From assembly GCF_900111835.1 (NCBI RefSeq), contig NZ_FOJP01000003.1:262822-326821 (forward strand): DNA of 64,000 bases, in the 5' to 3' direction. The translations under genes and the position numbers were made by a program. The stretch is from Metapseudomonas otitidis. GTDB lineage: Bacteria; Pseudomonadota; Gammaproteobacteria; Pseudomonadales; Pseudomonadaceae. The notes beneath the pieces were generated by a model, which worked only from the letters and a program-made list of their open reading frames with translations, was not told where the DNA came from and made no database searches. Positions 19,846 to 30,590 of this stretch are shown here, piece by piece; positions within the stretch are counted from its first letter, which is position 1; each line of letters starts with the position of its first letter.

Positions 19846-20231
19846 GGTGCGGTCTCGATGAGGCCGACCAGGCGAGCCGCAGCGCGCTCTTCCAGCTTGC
19901 CGCGCTCGCTGCGCTCGGGCCGCTGCGCCACCCACAGGGTGACCCGGCGCAGGGCGGGGTCGGAGGTGGCCTCCACCTGGCTCTGCCATTCCCAGCGCCG
20001 GCCGGCCATCTGCACCTCGCCCTGGTCGCGGCCTTCAGCAGGGGGCGTGCGGCTCAGCTGCATCTCGGTGAGGCGGTTGTCGGCCACCCACATGGCCAGG
20101 GTCTTGTCTTCCAAGCGGGCGGCGTTGCGCAGGCTGCGGCCGCTGGCGGTGAGCACCGAGGCGGCGACCACGGCGAATATCGCCAGGGCCACCAGCACTT
20201 CCAGCAGGGTGAAGCCGCGCAGCGCTTTCAT
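19842..20231 (-). CDS. xcpV: Type II secretion minor pseudopilin XcpV (GspI)
   Basis: A 129-residue minor pseudopilin. Leader MKALRG, then FTLLEVLVALAIFAVVAASV with Glu5. GspI is regarded as the nucleator of the tip complex with GspJ and GspK. It overlaps xcpU and xcpW by 4 bases each, implying coupled synthesis in fixed stoichiometry. Confidence 0.93.
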   Translation of the reverse strand: MKALRGFTLLEVLVALAIFAVVAASVLTASGRSLRNAARLEDKTLAMWVADNRLTEMQLSRTPPAEGRDQGEVQMAGRRWEWQSQVEATSDPALRRVTLWVAQRPERSERGKLEERAAARLVGLIETAP

Positions 20232-20773
20232 CCGGCGCGCCCCCGCACGACCGGTTCGATTCGCGGCAGGCGGAAGCCGTCGCTGCTCAGTTGCAGGCGA
20301 ATACCGTCCTTGCTGCGCTCACCCATCTCCAGGCGGAACGGGCTAAGTTCGCCGCTGGAGAGAATCAGCAATTGCGGCGCCCGGGCGTTCGGGCTGCCCT
20401 TCTTCTCATCCCCATCGGTAACGCTGCCCGGCAGCACCAGGGCATCGCCTTCCAGCTCGAGCTTCATCTCCGCCCAGGCGGGCAGCACGTGGGGCTGCTT
20501 GCCCACCGGCTCCCAGCGGGCCTTGGCCTCGTCGAAGCGCAGCACCTGGTAGCGGTCGTTTTCCAGGCGCAGGCCGTACTCGCGGTTGTCCAGCACGGCC
20601 TCGTCCACCAGCACGCCGATCAGGCCGGCCAGGCGCTCGGCTTCGTTGTTCAGTTCACGCGAGGGCCCGGCAATGCCGGTGCTGAAGACTGCCAGCCCGA
20701 CCAGGCAGCCGATGATCACCAGGACCACCAGCAGCTCGATCAGGGTGAAGCCCCGGGCCCCGCGCGCGCCCAT
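20228..20773 (-). CDS. xcpU: Type II secretion minor pseudopilin XcpU (GspH)
   Basis: A 181-residue minor pseudopilin. The leader MGARGARG precedes FTLIELLVVLVIIG with Glu5. The remainder is the GspH domain, which bridges the tip complex to the major pseudopilin shaft. The ATG at 20773 overlaps the xcpT stop (TGATG). Confidence 0.92.
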   Translation of the reverse strand: MGARGARGFTLIELLVVLVIIGCLVGLAVFSTGIAGPSRELNNEAERLAGLIGVLVDEAVLDNREYGLRLENDRYQVLRFDEAKARWEPVGKQPHVLPAWAEMKLELEGDALVLPGSVTDGDEKKGSPNARAPQLLILSSGELSPFRLEMGERSKDGIRLQLSSDGFRLPRIEPVVRGRAG

Positions 20774-21204
20774 CAGTTGTCCCAGTTACCGATGTCGGCA
20801 TCGGCGTCGGTACCGCCTTCCTTGCCGTCGGCACCGAAGGAATACAGGTCGTACGGGCCCTTGGTGCCCGGCGCCAGGTACTGGTAGGGGTTGCCCCACG
20901 GGTCGACCGGCAGGCGCTTGAGGTAGCCGTCCTTGTTCCAGTTCTTCGGCTGCGGGTTGCCGCTTGGCTTCTTCACCAGCGCCTCCAGGCCCTGCTGGGT
21001 ACTGGGGTAGGCGAAGTTGTCCAGCTTGTACATGTCCAGGGCGGCGCCGACGGCCTTGATGTCGCCCTTGGCGACGGTGATCTTGGCCTGGTCCGGGCGG
21101 TTCATCACCTGGGGCACTACCAGCGCGGCGAGGATGCCGAGGATGACCACCACCACCATGATTTCGATGAGGGTGAAGCCCCTCTGTAGACGGCTCGATT
21201 TCAC
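20773..21204 (-). CDS. xcpT: Type II secretion major pseudopilin XcpT (GspG)
   Basis: A 143-residue major subunit of the periplasmic pseudopilus. Leader MKSSRLQRG, processing site before [20 protein letters not shown], then the GspG domain with the conserved [14 protein letters not shown] and [11 protein letters not shown] segments and an acidic calcium-binding C-terminal loop ([10 protein letters not shown]). Starts at GTG 21204, 4 bases after xcpS. It closely resembles XcpT of P. aeruginosa, the basis for the xcp name. Confidence 0.96.
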   Translation of the reverse strand: MKSSRLQRGFTLIEIMVVVVILGILAALVVPQVMNRPDQAKITVAKGDIKAVGAALDMYKLDNFAYPSTQQGLEALVKKPSGNPQPKNWNKDGYLKRLPVDPWGNPYQYLAPGTKGPYDLYSFGADGKEGGTDADADIGNWDN

Positions 21205-21208
21205 GCGT

Positions 21209-22426
21209 TTACCCCACGAGTTGGTTGAGAGAAAGGATGGGCAGGAGAATAGCCAGGACGATGACCAATACCACGGCGCCCATGAACACCAGCATGAAGG
21301 GCTCGAACAGCCCCACCAGCAGCGCGATCTGCGCGGCCAGGTCGTTTTCCTGGTTGCGGGCGGTGCGGGCCAGCATCTGGTCCAGCTCGCCGGAACGTTC
21401 GCCGCTGGCCACCATGTGCAGCATCATCGGCGGGAACTGACCGGTTTGCTCCAAGGCGCGGGTCAGGCTGCCGCCTTCGCGCACTTTCTGTGCGGCCAGC
21501 ACCACTTCGGCACGGATCACCCGGTTGGCGATGACCTCGGCGGCAATGCCGAGGGCCTCCACCAGCGGTACGCCGCTCCGGGTGAGGATCGCCAGGGTAG
21601 AGGCGAAGCGCGCAGTGTCGGTGGCACGCACCAGCCGCCCCACCAAAGGCACCCGCAGCAGGATGCCGTGCCAGCGCTGGCGCGCCGCCTCCTGGCGCAG
21701 CGCCAGGCGGATCGCGGTGATGCCGGCCACCAGCAGCAGGATGGCCAGCCAGCCCCAGTGCTTGACCAGGTCGCTGAGGGCGATCAGGCCACGGGTGAGC
21801 AGCGGCAGGGTCTGCCCGGAATCGATGAACACCCGCACCACGTCCGGCACCACGAAGCCCAGCAGGAAGCCGACGATGCCGAGGGAGGCGCACATCAGGA
21901 TCACCGGGTAGAGCAGCGCCAGCTGGATCTTCTGCCGCGACTGCTGGCGTTGTTCGGTGTAGTCCGCCAGTTGTTCCAGCACCGGGCCGAGGTGGCCGGC
22001 GTGCTCCCCTGCCGAAACGGTGGCGCGGTAGAGCTCGGGGAAGGCAGCGGGAAACTCGCGCAGGCTGCCGGCCAGGCTGTGACCCTCCAGCACCTTGGCA
22101 CGCACCGCCAGCAGCATCGACTGGATGCGCGATGAAGTGGACTGGGCCGCCGCAGCACGCAAGGCCTCTTCGATGGGCAGCGCCGCCTGCACAAGAGTCG
22201 CCAGTTGGCGCGTCACCAGGGCCAGGTCGCGGGCGGACAGCCCCCGGGCGAAGCCGAAGCGCTGGCCGCCGACGGCCTGCTCGCGGGTGCGGGTGGCCTT
22301 GACCTCCAGCGGCGCCAGCTGCCGCTCGCGCAGCAATTGGCGGACCTGCCGGGCACTGTCGGCCTCCAGCACGCCCTTCTGCTGGCGTCCGCGGGCGTCC
22401 AGGGCGATGTATTCGAAGGCGGCCAT
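21209..22426 (-). CDS. xcpS: Type II secretion inner-membrane platform protein XcpS (GspF)
   Basis: A 405-residue polytopic protein at the centre of the platform, thought to turn ATPase action into pseudopilus growth. It has two homologous cytoplasmic GspF domains, each with the G-E-x-S/A-G-x-L pattern ([16 protein letters not shown] and [13 protein letters not shown]), and three hydrophobic spans, the last near the C-terminus. Its start abuts the xcpR stop. Confidence 0.95.
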   Translation of the reverse strand: MAAFEYIALDARGRQQKGVLEADSARQVRQLLRERQLAPLEVKATRTREQAVGGQRFGFARGLSARDLALVTRQLATLVQAALPIEEALRAAAAQSTSSRIQSMLLAVRAKVLEGHSLAGSLREFPAAFPELYRATVSAGEHAGHLGPVLEQLADYTEQRQQSRQKIQLALLYPVILMCASLGIVGFLLGFVVPDVVRVFIDSGQTLPLLTRGLIALSDLVKHWGWLAILLLVAGITAIRLALRQEAARQRWHGILLRVPLVGRLVRATDTARFASTLAILTRSGVPLVEALGIAAEVIANRVIRAEVVLAAQKVREGGSLTRALEQTGQFPPMMLHMVASGERSGELDQMLARTARNQENDLAAQIALLVGLFEPFMLVFMGAVVLVIVLAILLPILSLNQLVG

Positions 22427-23923
22427 TTATTCTTCCCGGGTTACGCGGAGGACTTCTTCCACGGTCGTCACGCCTTCCAGCACCTTGCGCTTGCCGTCGT
22501 CACGGATGCTCGGGCCTGAGCGGCGGGCGTGGCGGGTCATCTCCTGCTCGGAGGCGGCGTTGTGGATCAGGCTGCGCATGTGGTCGTCGAACACCACCAG
22601 CTCGTAGATGCCGGTTCGCCCGCGATAGCCCTGCTGGTGGCATTCGCTGCAGCCACGTGCGTGATAGAGGGTGACCGGCTGCGTCGGGTCGACGCCCAGC
22701 AGCTGGCATTCGGCAGCGTCGGCCTGGTAGGCCTCCTTGCAGTGCGGGCAGAGCACCCGCACCAGGCGCTGGGCCAGCACGCCCAGCAGGGAAGACGACA
22801 ACAGGAAGGGCTCGACGCCCATGTCCACCAGGCGGGTGATGGCCCCGATGGCGCTGTTGGTGTGCAGGGTAGAGAGCACCAGGTGACCGGTGAGCGAGGC
22901 CTGCACGGCGATCTCGGCGGTCTCGTGGTCGCGGATCTCGCCCACCATCACCACGTCCGGGTCCTGACGCAGGATGGCCCGCAGGCCCCGGGCGAAAGTC
23001 ATGTCCACCTTGGGGTTGACCTGGGTCTGGCCGATGCCTTCCAGGTGGTACTCGATGGGGTCCTCGACCGTGAGGATGTTGCGGGTACGGTCGTTGAGAG
23101 TGGTGAGGCTGGCGTAGAGGGTGGTGGTCTTGCCCGAGCCGGTGGGGCCGGTGACCAGCAGGATGCCGTGGGGCTTGCGCACGGTCTCCTCCATCAGCGC
23201 GCGGTCCCGTGCACTCATGCCCAGGTGTTGCAGGGTCAGGCGCCCGGCCTGCTTGTCGAGCAAACGCAGCACCACGCGCTCGCCATTGGCCGAGGGCAGC
23301 GTGGAGACGCGGATGTCCACCTCGCGGCCGGCCACCCGCAGGGAAATGCGGCCGTCCTGTGGGATGCGCTTCTCGGCGATGTCGAGCTTGGCCATGACCT
23401 TGATCCGCGACACCAGCAGCGCCGCCAGCTCGCGCTTGGGCTCCAGCACTTCGCGCAGGATGCCGTCGACGCGGAAGCGCACCACGAGGCGCTTCTCGAA
23501 GGTTTCCAGGTGGATGTCCGAGGCGTTCTCGCGGATCGCCTCGCCGAGGATGGCGTTGATCAGGCGGATGATCGGTGCGTCGTCCTCCTGCTCCATCAGG
23601 TCGGTGGTCTCGGGCATCTGCTCGGCCAGCGCGGCAAGGTCCAGGCTGCCGCCCAGGTCCTCGGCCAACTGCATGGTGGCGGACGAATCGTGTTGATAGG
23701 CCTGGGCCAGGGCCTGGTCGAAGGCCTCGGGGGCAAGCGCCCGGAACGGCAGGCTGCGCCCGACGAAGCGGCGGGCCTCGGCCAGGGCCACCAGCTCGGC
23801 GCCCTGGCGATGGGCCAGGCAGGGTTCGGCGCCATCCTGAAGGAAGACACCGTGTCGTTTGGCGAAACCGAATGGCAGGCGCCGCAGCGGCGCGTCCAGC
23901 GAAGAGGAATTCATCCGTGTCAT
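22427..23923 (-). CDS. xcpR: Type II secretion ATPase XcpR (GspE)
   Basis: A 498-residue cytoplasmic hexameric ATPase that powers secretion. It contains the Walker A motif [14 protein letters not shown], Asp/His boxes and a Walker B region ([17 protein letters not shown]). Near the C-terminus is a four-cysteine zinc motif: CPHC, then CSEC about 33 residues on. First gene of the minus-strand operon and divergent from xcpP. The ATG at 23923 is used; one at 23914 ([15 protein letters not shown]) is equally plausible. Confidence 0.95.
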   Translation of the reverse strand: MTRMNSSSLDAPLRRLPFGFAKRHGVFLQDGAEPCLAHRQGAELVALAEARRFVGRSLPFRALAPEAFDQALAQAYQHDSSATMQLAEDLGGSLDLAALAEQMPETTDLMEQEDDAPIIRLINAILGEAIRENASDIHLETFEKRLVVRFRVDGILREVLEPKRELAALLVSRIKVMAKLDIAEKRIPQDGRISLRVAGREVDIRVSTLPSANGERVVLRLLDKQAGRLTLQHLGMSARDRALMEETVRKPHGILLVTGPTGSGKTTTLYASLTTLNDRTRNILTVEDPIEYHLEGIGQTQVNPKVDMTFARGLRAILRQDPDVVMVGEIRDHETAEIAVQASLTGHLVLSTLHTNSAIGAITRLVDMGVEPFLLSSSLLGVLAQRLVRVLCPHCKEAYQADAAECQLLGVDPTQPVTLYHARGCSECHQQGYRGRTGIYELVVFDDHMRSLIHNAASEQEMTRHARRSGPSIRDDGKRKVLEGVTTVEEVLRVTREE

Positions 23924-24110
23924 GCCTTAATGAAATCACCCCGGAAACGTCTAGCACGGGGTCTGACGGTTGTTCGGCGAATCCCTGCCGAATTCTTTTC
24001 GTTGTGCTGCCGGATGCACGGCAAGTCGTAAAAAAACGGCGCTATCTTTAGCACATCGTCGCCGGTCGTACATCTTCCGGACGCTTGCAGCGTGATCCAT
24101 TCGTGCTGCT
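23924..24110. promoter_or_regulatory. Divergent xcpR / xcpP control region
   Basis: 187 bases between the two xcp operons must hold both promoters. I see no convincing -35/-10 pair on either strand and no clear lux/las-type box, although P. aeruginosa xcp is quorum-regulated. An A-run of seven (near 24030) and AT-rich patches are present. Confidence 0.5.
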
Positions 24111-24821
24111 ATGATCAACGCACTTTTTCCCCGACGTCCCCCCACAATCACCACTGACTCGCCTCGCGGAGACCCTCTTTTGCACGTTCCAGGTGCCCGA
24201 TATCGCTTGCAGGAAAAGGCCCCCGTCGTCGTCGGGGTGGCGCTGGTCGCAGCGATGAGCCTGAGCCTCGCCTGGCAGACCGCCGACTGGATCCGCCTGC
24301 TGCGCGCGCCCGCCCCCACCAGTAGCGACAGCCCGCAAGCGGCGGCGGTTCCGCCCAGCCTCGACCGCCTGGAGCGCCTGTTCGGCCCGGCCCGCATCCA
24401 GCAGGAGGGACCGCCGCCGGCGACCAACCTGCGCCTGGTGCTGCTGGGCAGTTTCATCAACGCCGACCCGGCACGTTCCAGCGCCATCATCCGCGCGGAC
24501 GACAACAAGCCGAGGCGGATACTGGCAGGCGAGTCGATCAGCGACGGCGTACGCTTGCACGCTGTCTACCGCGACCGGGTGGAGATCGAACGGGGTGGCC
24601 GCCTGGAGACCCTGACCTTTCCCCATACCCGCCCCAGTGCAACCGTTTCGCCGGTGATGGACGCAGCGCCCGCCGACGGAGCGATCGAGGCACTCGAAGG
24701 CCTTCAGGACGAGAATGCCGCCGAGCTGCGTGAGCGCATGGAAGCCCTCAGAAAACAGATGGAAGAATCCGGCGGCCTGCCCCCGGACTCACCGCCCGAA
24801 CAGCCCATGGAAAGCGAATGA
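24111..24821 (+). CDS. xcpP: Type II secretion protein XcpP (GspC)
   Basis: A 236-residue inner-membrane protein that connects the platform to the secretin. It has a cytoplasmic N-terminus, one membrane span (VVVGVALVAAMSLSLAW), an HR domain (LRLVLLGSFINADPARSSA) and, instead of a PDZ domain, a C-terminal coiled coil (ENAAELRERMEALRKQMEE). The coiled-coil end is typical of the Pseudomonas branch. Followed by xcpQ after 4 bases. Confidence 0.92.
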   Translation: MINALFPRRPPTITTDSPRGDPLLHVPGARYRLQEKAPVVVGVALVAAMSLSLAWQTADWIRLLRAPAPTSSDSPQAAAVPPSLDRLERLFGPARIQQEGPPPATNLRLVLLGSFINADPARSSAIIRADDNKPRRILAGESISDGVRLHAVYRDRVEIERGGRLETLTFPHTRPSATVSPVMDAAPADGAIEALEGLQDENAAELRERMEALRKQMEESGGLPPDSPPEQPMESE

Positions 24822-24825
24822 ATCA

Positions 24826-26760
24826 ATGCCCACAGCCCTCTCGCGCCTGAGTATTGCCGTACTGGTCGCCGGACTTGCGACCGCCCCGCTCCCCGTTTTC
24901 GCCGCCGAACCCGTTTCCGCCTCCAGCAGCAGCCAGCAGGACAGCTGGACGATCAACCTCAAGGATGCGGACATTCGCGAATTCGTCGACCAGGTGGCCG
25001 ACATCACCGGGCAGACCTTCATCGTCGACCCGCGGGTGAAGGGCCAGGTGAGCGTGGTCTCCAAGGCGCCGCTGAGCCTGTCGGAGGTCTACCAGCTGTT
25101 CCTCTCGGTGATGGCCACCCACGGCTTCACCGTGATCACCCAGGGTGACCAGGCGCGGATCATCCCCAACGCCGAGGCCAAGGCCGAAGCCGGTAGCGGC
25201 CCGGAAGCGCCGGACACGCTGGAGACCCGGGTGATCCAGGTCCAGCACGCGCCGGTCACCGAGCTGATCCCGCTGATCCGCCCGCTGGTGCCGCAGTACG
25301 GCCACCTGGCCGCGGTAACCTCGGCCAACGCACTGATCATCAGCGACCGCGCCGCCAACATCGCCCGCATCGAAGACCTGATGCGCCAGCTGGACCAGAA
25401 GGGCGACCGCGACTACACCGTGCTCAACCTGCAGAACGCCTGGGTGATGGACGCCGCCGAGGTGCTCAACAACGCCGTCACACGCGGCCAGGCCAAGGGC
25501 ACCAACGCCGCCCAGGTGATCGCCGACTCCCGCACCAACCGCCTGATCATCGTCGGCCCGCCTTCGGCCCGGGCCAAGCTGGTGTCCCTAGCGCAGTCCC
25601 TGGACACACCCACCGCGCGCTCGGCCAATACCCGGGTGATCCGCCTGCGCCACAACGATGCCAAGGCCCTGGCGACCACCCTCGGCGAGATTTCCGAGGG
25701 CCTCAAGTCCCCCGAAGGCACCGAGCAGAAGGGCAAGCCGCAGAACATCCTCATCCGCGCCGACGAGAGCCTCAATGCCCTGGTGCTGCTGGCCGAACCG
25801 GACACAGTGAATGCACTGGAAGACATCGTCCGCCAGCTGGACGTGCCACGCGCCCAGGTGATGGTGGAAGCCGCCATTGTGGAAATCTCCGGCGACATCA
25901 GCGACGCCCTCGGCGTGCAGTGGGCCGTGGACGCCCGTGGCCGCACCGGTGGCCTGGGCGGCGCCAATTTCGCCAACACCGGCCTGTCGGTGGGCACCGT
26001 GCTCAAGGCCATCCAGGACAAGAAGGTGCCGGACTCGCTGCCGGACGGCGCCATCATCGGCGTCGGCACCGACCACTTCGGCGCCCTGGTCACGGCATTG
26101 TCGGCCAACAGCAAGAGCAACCTGCTCTCCACGCCGAGCCTGCTGACCCTGGACAACCAGAAGGCGGAGATTCTGGTGGGCCAGAACGTGCCCTTCCAGA
26201 CCGGCTCCTACACCACGGGCTCGACCGGCGCCAGCAACCCCTTCACCACCATCGAGCGCAAGGACATCGGCGTGACCCTCAAGGTCACCCCGCACATCAA
26301 CGAAGGCGCCACCCTGCGCCTGGAGATCGAGCAGGAAATCTCCTCCATCGCCCCGACGGCCAGCGTCAGCGCACAGGCCGTCGACCTGATCACCAACAAG
26401 CGCTCGATCAAGAGCACCATCCTCGCCGAGGACGGCCAGGTGATCGTGCTCGGCGGCCTGATCCAGGACGACATCACCACCACCGATTCCAAGGTGCCGC
26501 TGCTGGGCGACATCCCCCTGCTCGGCCGGCTGTTCCGCTCCACCAAGGACAGCCATGTGAAACGCAACCTGATGGTGTTCCTGCGGCCCACCGTGGTGCG
26601 CGACCGCGCCGGCCTGGCGGCGTTGTCAGGCAAGAAGTACAGCGACATCCGCGTACTTGGCGATCCGGGCCCGCAACGCAGCCGCCCGAGCATCCTGCCG
26701 TCCGAACCGGCCCAGCTGTTCGACGGCCAGGGCACCCCGGCCATCGACCTGCGCCCCTGA
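24826..26760 (+). CDS. xcpQ: Type II secretion outer-membrane secretin XcpQ (GspD)
   Basis: A 644-residue secretin that forms the multimeric outer-membrane channel. It has a signal peptide ending PVFAAEP, an N0 domain (WTINLKDADIREFVDQVADI), N1-N3 ring domains, and a C-terminal secretin domain with the conserved VPLLGDIPLLGRLF signature and the gate region around residues 430-480. The start at MPTALSRLS gives a proper signal peptide; the frame is open further upstream but overlaps xcpP. Confidence 0.96.
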   Translation: MPTALSRLSIAVLVAGLATAPLPVFAAEPVSASSSSQQDSWTINLKDADIREFVDQVADITGQTFIVDPRVKGQVSVVSKAPLSLSEVYQLFLSVMATHGFTVITQGDQARIIPNAEAKAEAGSGPEAPDTLETRVIQVQHAPVTELIPLIRPLVPQYGHLAAVTSANALIISDRAANIARIEDLMRQLDQKGDRDYTVLNLQNAWVMDAAEVLNNAVTRGQAKGTNAAQVIADSRTNRLIIVGPPSARAKLVSLAQSLDTPTARSANTRVIRLRHNDAKALATTLGEISEGLKSPEGTEQKGKPQNILIRADESLNALVLLAEPDTVNALEDIVRQLDVPRAQVMVEAAIVEISGDISDALGVQWAVDARGRTGGLGGANFANTGLSVGTVLKAIQDKKVPDSLPDGAIIGVGTDHFGALVTALSANSKSNLLSTPSLLTLDNQKAEILVGQNVPFQTGSYTTGSTGASNPFTTIERKDIGVTLKVTPHINEGATLRLEIEQEISSIAPTASVSAQAVDLITNKRSIKSTILAEDGQVIVLGGLIQDDITTTDSKVPLLGDIPLLGRLFRSTKDSHVKRNLMVFLRPTVVRDRAGLAALSGKKYSDIRVLGDPGPQRSRPSILPSEPAQLFDGQGTPAIDLRP

Positions 26761-26765
26761 AACGC

Positions 26766-26800
26766 AAACGGGCGGTGACGCGCCAGCGCCACCGCCCGTT
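26766..26800. terminator. Hairpin after xcpQ
   Basis: A 10-base perfect inverted repeat (AACGGGCGGT at 26767-26776 with its complement at 26791-26800) begins 6 bases after the xcpQ stop. No T-run follows on the plus strand; the minus-strand side is followed by TTGCGTTT, so it may work better in that direction. Confidence 0.5.
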
Positions 26801-26820
26801 CAGGCCCCTCCCCGACTTCA

Positions 26821-26974
26821 GGGCACCTCTAAAAACTACCTGCGTTGTCATCGCGGCGTTAAAAGCAGGCTCGTGCGCGAGTCCGATCAAAATGCTCATT
26901 TACCGCACGTAAACTGCGCTTTTTCGCCTGCTTTCGCCTTGCGCTGACCGCCTCGCCTACGTTTTTAGAGCCCG
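26821..26974. repeat. MITE-like palindromic element between xcpQ and the SDR gene
   Basis: About 150 non-coding bases with terminal inverted repeats CTCTAAAAAC (26827-26836) and its complement (26961-26970). A nested internal pair lies inside (AAAGCAGGC at 26862-26870, complement at 26926-26934). AT-rich stretches contrast with the neighbours. It is flanked by near-identical 11-base direct repeats, CCCGACTTCAG (26811-26821) and CCCGACCTCAG (26971-26981). It encodes nothing; the architecture fits a miniature transposable element or a Pseudomonas intergenic repeat. Confidence 0.7.
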
Positions 26975-26977
26975 ACC

Positions 26978-27754
26978 TCAGTCGAGGTAGATCATCTTGC
27001 GGGTCATCCCGCCGTCGACGCGGTAGTCCTGGCCGGTGACGAACTCCGCCTGGTCGGACAGCAGCCAGGCCACCAACGGCGCCACATCCTCCACCAGCCC
27101 GACCCGGCCCACCGGGTGCTGGTCATGATCCAGTTCGGTGAGCGGCACGGCCTCGCGCTCGGCACGGTCACGGCTGTCGATCCAGCCGGGGCTGACCGCA
27201 TTCACCCGAACATCCGGCCCCAGGCTGATAGCCAGTGCATGGGTCAGCGCCACCAGGCCACCCTTGCTCGCGGCATAGGCCTCGGTATCCGGCTCGGACT
27301 GGTGGGCGCGGGTGGAGGCGATATTGACGATCGCGCCCTTGTGCGCCCGCAGGTATGGGGCGCAGTGCTTGGCCAGCAGCATGGGGCCGGTGAGGTTGAC
27401 TGCCAGGGTGCGGTTCCAGGCTGACAGCTCAAGGCTTTCCAGCGGTGCGCCATGGGGATCGGCAACGGCGGCGTTGCACACCAGGGCATCCAGCCGGCCG
27501 AACTGGCCGAGGACTTCGGCAATGCCCACGGCTACCTGGCTTTCGTGAGCCACGTCCATGCCGACGAACCAGGCGTTGGGGCCCAGCGCCTTGGCGACCT
27601 TGGAACCCCGGGTCCGATCGATGTCGGACAACACCACCTGCCAGCCTTCGGCCAGCAGCCAGGCGGCGACGCCCAGCCCGATGCCCCGGGCCGCGCCGGT
27701 AACCAGCGCGACCTTGCCATTGTTGGCGAGGCAGGTTTCAACACTCCACTCCAT
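26978..27754 (-). CDS. Short-chain dehydrogenase/reductase
   Basis: A 258-residue Rossmann-fold oxidoreductase. It has the cofactor loop TGAARGIG, an NAA-type motif (CNAAV), catalytic Ser in NIASTRA and catalytic Tyr/Lys in YAASKGG. The substrate is unknown. The start [12 protein letters not shown] at 27754 overlaps the metZ stop (TGATG), so the gene is coupled to metZ. Its stop codon lies inside the right-hand direct repeat flanking the MITE-like element. Confidence 0.88.
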   Translation of the reverse strand: MEWSVETCLANNGKVALVTGAARGIGLGVAAWLLAEGWQVVLSDIDRTRGSKVAKALGPNAWFVGMDVAHESQVAVGIAEVLGQFGRLDALVCNAAVADPHGAPLESLELSAWNRTLAVNLTGPMLLAKHCAPYLRAHKGAIVNIASTRAHQSEPDTEAYAASKGGLVALTHALAISLGPDVRVNAVSPGWIDSRDRAEREAVPLTELDHDQHPVGRVGLVEDVAPLVAWLLSDQAEFVTGQDYRVDGGMTRKMIYLD

Positions 27755-28965
27755 CACAGAACCGCCAGGCCTCGCGCCAGGTCCGCCTGGATGTCGGCCA
27801 CGTCTTCGAGACCGACCGCCACGCGGATCAGGTTGTCGGCGATGCCGGCATTGGCCCGCTCCTGGGGCGACAGCCGCCCGTGGGAGGTGGTGGCCGGGTG
27901 GGCGATGGTGGTCTTGGTGTCCCCCAGGTTGGTGGTGATGGAGATCATCCGGGTGGCATCGATGAAGCGCCACGCCGCCTCCTTGCCGCCCTTCACCTCG
28001 AAGCTGACCACGGCGCCGAAGGCCTTCTGCTGGCGCTTGGCGAGCTCATGCTGGGGGTGGCTTTCCAGGCCGGCGTAGTGCACCCGCTCGATGCCCGGCT
28101 GGGTTTCCAGCCAGCGCGCCAGCTCCAGCGCACTGGCGCTGTGGGCCTGCATACGTACGCGCAGGGTTTCCAGGCCCTTGAGCATCAACCAGGCGTTGAA
28201 GGGGCTGAGGGTCGGGCCGGCGGTCCGCAGGAAGCCCACCACCTCCTTCATGTGCTCGGCACGGCCGGCCACCACGCCTCCCATGGCACGGCCCTGGCCG
28301 TCGATGTACTTGGTGGCCGAGTGCATGACGATGTCGGCCCCCAGCTTCAGCGGCTGCTGCAGCGCCGGGGTGCAGAAGCAGTTGTCCACCACCAGCAGAG
28401 CGCCCTTGGCGTGGGCGATTTCGGCCAGGGCGGTGATGTCCACCAGCTCGGCCAGGGGGTTGGACGGCGACTCGACGAACAGCAGGCGGGTGTTGGGCTT
28501 GATCGCCGCTTCCCAGCCGGCCAGGTCCGACAGCGCCGGGTAGTCCACCTGCACGCCGAAGCGCTTGAGGTACTTCTCGAACAGGCTGATGGTGGAACCG
28601 AACACGCTGCGCGAGACCAGCACATGATCGCCGGCACTGCACAGGCTCATGGCGATGGCGAGGATGGCGGACATGCCGGAAGCGGTGGCCACGGCCTGCT
28701 CGGCGCCTTCCAGCGCGGCGATGCGCTCCTCGAAGGTGCGCACGGTGGGGTTGGTGTAGCGCGAGTAGACGTTGCCCGGCACTTCGCCGGCGAAGCGCGC
28801 GGCGGCATCGGCGGCGGTGCGGAACACGTAACTGGAGGTGAGGAACATGGCCTCGCCGTGCTCACCTTCCGGCGAACGGCGCTGGCCGGCACGCACGGCG
28901 AGGGTGTCGAAGGAGGCGCCTTCGAGGTCACTGTCCAGCCTTCCGGCTTCCCATTCTTGCGTCAT
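27754..28965 (-). CDS. metZ: O-succinylhomoserine sulfhydrylase
   Basis: A 403-residue PLP enzyme that makes homocysteine directly from O-succinylhomoserine and sulfide, the direct-sulfhydrylation route to methionine used by Pseudomonas. Cys/Met-metabolism family hallmarks are present: [32 protein letters not shown], and the PLP lysine in [11 protein letters not shown]. It follows purF after a terminator hairpin and is coupled to a downstream SDR. Confidence 0.93.
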   Translation of the reverse strand: MTQEWEAGRLDSDLEGASFDTLAVRAGQRRSPEGEHGEAMFLTSSYVFRTAADAAARFAGEVPGNVYSRYTNPTVRTFEERIAALEGAEQAVATASGMSAILAIAMSLCSAGDHVLVSRSVFGSTISLFEKYLKRFGVQVDYPALSDLAGWEAAIKPNTRLLFVESPSNPLAELVDITALAEIAHAKGALLVVDNCFCTPALQQPLKLGADIVMHSATKYIDGQGRAMGGVVAGRAEHMKEVVGFLRTAGPTLSPFNAWLMLKGLETLRVRMQAHSASALELARWLETQPGIERVHYAGLESHPQHELAKRQQKAFGAVVSFEVKGGKEAAWRFIDATRMISITTNLGDTKTTIAHPATTSHGRLSPQERANAGIADNLIRVAVGLEDVADIQADLARGLAVL

Positions 28966-28987
28966 AACCCTATCTCTCCAGAAACGA

Positions 28988-29008
28988 AGCCCGGATCGGG
29001 TCCGGGCT
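28988..29008 (-). terminator. Rho-independent terminator after purF
   Basis: A perfect 8-pair stem (AGCCCGGA with its complement), 5-base loop, then TCGTTTCT on the minus strand. A second GC hairpin (29025-29044) overlaps the purF stop region. Confidence 0.75.
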
Positions 29009-29048
29009 GCGGGGTGTCACGGAGGGCGCGGCCTGGGCCGCGCCTGGC

Positions 29049-30554
29049 TCAGTTGTTGTACAGGTCGATGATGGCGCTGACCGCACTGGCCTTGACCTTG
29101 GCGAGGTCGTTGCGGGCCTGCTCGATCTTGTCCAGGTACTGCTCGTCGACGTCACCGGTGATGTACTGTCCGTCGAACACGGCGCAGTCGAAGTGCTCGA
29201 TCTTCACCTTGCCACCGCCGACCGCTTCGATCAGGTCCGGCAGGTCCTGGTAGACCAGCCAGTCGGCACCGATCAGCTCGGCCACGTCCTCGGTTGTCCG
29301 GTTGTGGGCGATCAGTTCATGGGCACTCGGCATGTCGATGCCGTAGACGTTGGGGTAGCGCACCGCCGGAGCGGCGGAGCAGAAGTAGACGTTCTTGGCG
29401 CCGGCTTCGCGGGCCATCTGGATGATCTGCTTGCAGGTGGTGCCACGGACGATGGAGTCGTCCACCAGCATCACGTTCTTGCCGCGGAATTCCAGTTCGA
29501 TGGCGTTAAGCTTCTGGCGCACGGATTTCTTGCGCGCCGCCTGGCCCGGCATGATGAAGGTCCGGCCGATGTAGCGGTTCTTCACGAAGCCCTCGCGGAA
29601 CTTCACGCCCAAGTGGTTGGCCAGTTCCAGTGCCGCGGTGCGGCTGGTGTCCGGGATCGGGATGACCACGTCGATGTCGTGGTCGGGGCGCTCGCGCTGG
29701 ATCTTCTCGGCCAGCTTCTCGCCCATGCGCAGGCGCGCCTTGTAGACGGAGACGCCGTCCATGATGGAGTCCGGACGCGCCAGGTAGACGTGCTCGAAGA
29801 TGCACGGGGAGAGCTTCGGCGCCTTGGCGCACTGGCGGGTGTAGAGCTTGCCTTCCTCGGTGATGTACACCGCCTCGCCCGGGGCGAGGTCACGGATCAG
29901 GGTGAAGCCGAGCACGTCCAGGGCCACGCTCTCGGAGGCGATCATGTACTCGACGCCTTCGTCGGTGTGGCGCTGGCCGAACACGATCGGGCGGATGGCG
30001 TTGGGGTCGCGGAAGCCGACGATGCCATAGCCGGTGATCATCGCCACCACGGCGTAGCCGCCCAGGCAGCGGTCATGCACGCCGGAGACGGCGGCGAACA
30101 CGTCTTCCTCGGTGGGCTGCAGCTTGCCGCGATGGGCCAGCTCGTGAGCGAACACGTTGAGCAGCACTTCCGAGTCGGAGTTGGTGTTCACGTGGCGCAG
30201 GTCGGACTCGTAGATCTCCTTGGCCAGCTGCTCGACGTTGGTCAGGTTGCCGTTGTGGGCCAGGGTGATGCCGTAGGGCGAGTTGACGTAGAACGGCTGC
30301 GCCTCGGCGGAGCTGGAGGAGCCGGCGGTGGGGTAGCGCACATGGCCGATGCCCATGTGGCCGACCAGGCGCTGCATGTGGCGCTGCTGGAACACATCGC
30401 GCACCAGGCCATTGTCCTTGCGCAGGAACAGGCGGCCGTCATGGCTGGTCACGATCCCGGCCGCATCCTGGCCGCGATGTTGGAGAACGGTGAGCGCGTC
30501 ATACAGCGCCTGATTGACGTTCGACTTGCCGACGATACCGACGATGCCACACAT
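29049..30554 (-). CDS. purF: Amidophosphoribosyltransferase
   Basis: A 501-residue enzyme for the first committed step of purine synthesis (PRPP plus glutamine to phosphoribosylamine). The catalytic N-terminal Cys is in MCGIVGIVG, exposed after Met removal, which fixes the start at 30554 rather than the upstream in-frame ATG at 30563. [11 protein letters not shown] belongs to the glutaminase domain; [13 protein letters not shown] is the PRPP-binding loop. It follows cvpA, a conserved pairing. Confidence 0.96.
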   Translation of the reverse strand: MCGIVGIVGKSNVNQALYDALTVLQHRGQDAAGIVTSHDGRLFLRKDNGLVRDVFQQRHMQRLVGHMGIGHVRYPTAGSSSSAEAQPFYVNSPYGITLAHNGNLTNVEQLAKEIYESDLRHVNTNSDSEVLLNVFAHELAHRGKLQPTEEDVFAAVSGVHDRCLGGYAVVAMITGYGIVGFRDPNAIRPIVFGQRHTDEGVEYMIASESVALDVLGFTLIRDLAPGEAVYITEEGKLYTRQCAKAPKLSPCIFEHVYLARPDSIMDGVSVYKARLRMGEKLAEKIQRERPDHDIDVVIPIPDTSRTAALELANHLGVKFREGFVKNRYIGRTFIMPGQAARKKSVRQKLNAIELEFRGKNVMLVDDSIVRGTTCKQIIQMAREAGAKNVYFCSAAPAVRYPNVYGIDMPSAHELIAHNRTTEDVAELIGADWLVYQDLPDLIEAVGGGKVKIEHFDCAVFDGQYITGDVDEQYLDKIEQARNDLAKVKASAVSAIIDLYNN

Positions 30555-30590
30555 GTGACGCAACCCCTGCTAGTAGTTCGAGCCAATACT

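Noticed and set aside
23924..24110. Quorum-sensing las/lux box between xcpR and xcpP
   Set aside because: The region was read on both strands and no CT-N12-AG palindrome of adequate symmetry was found.
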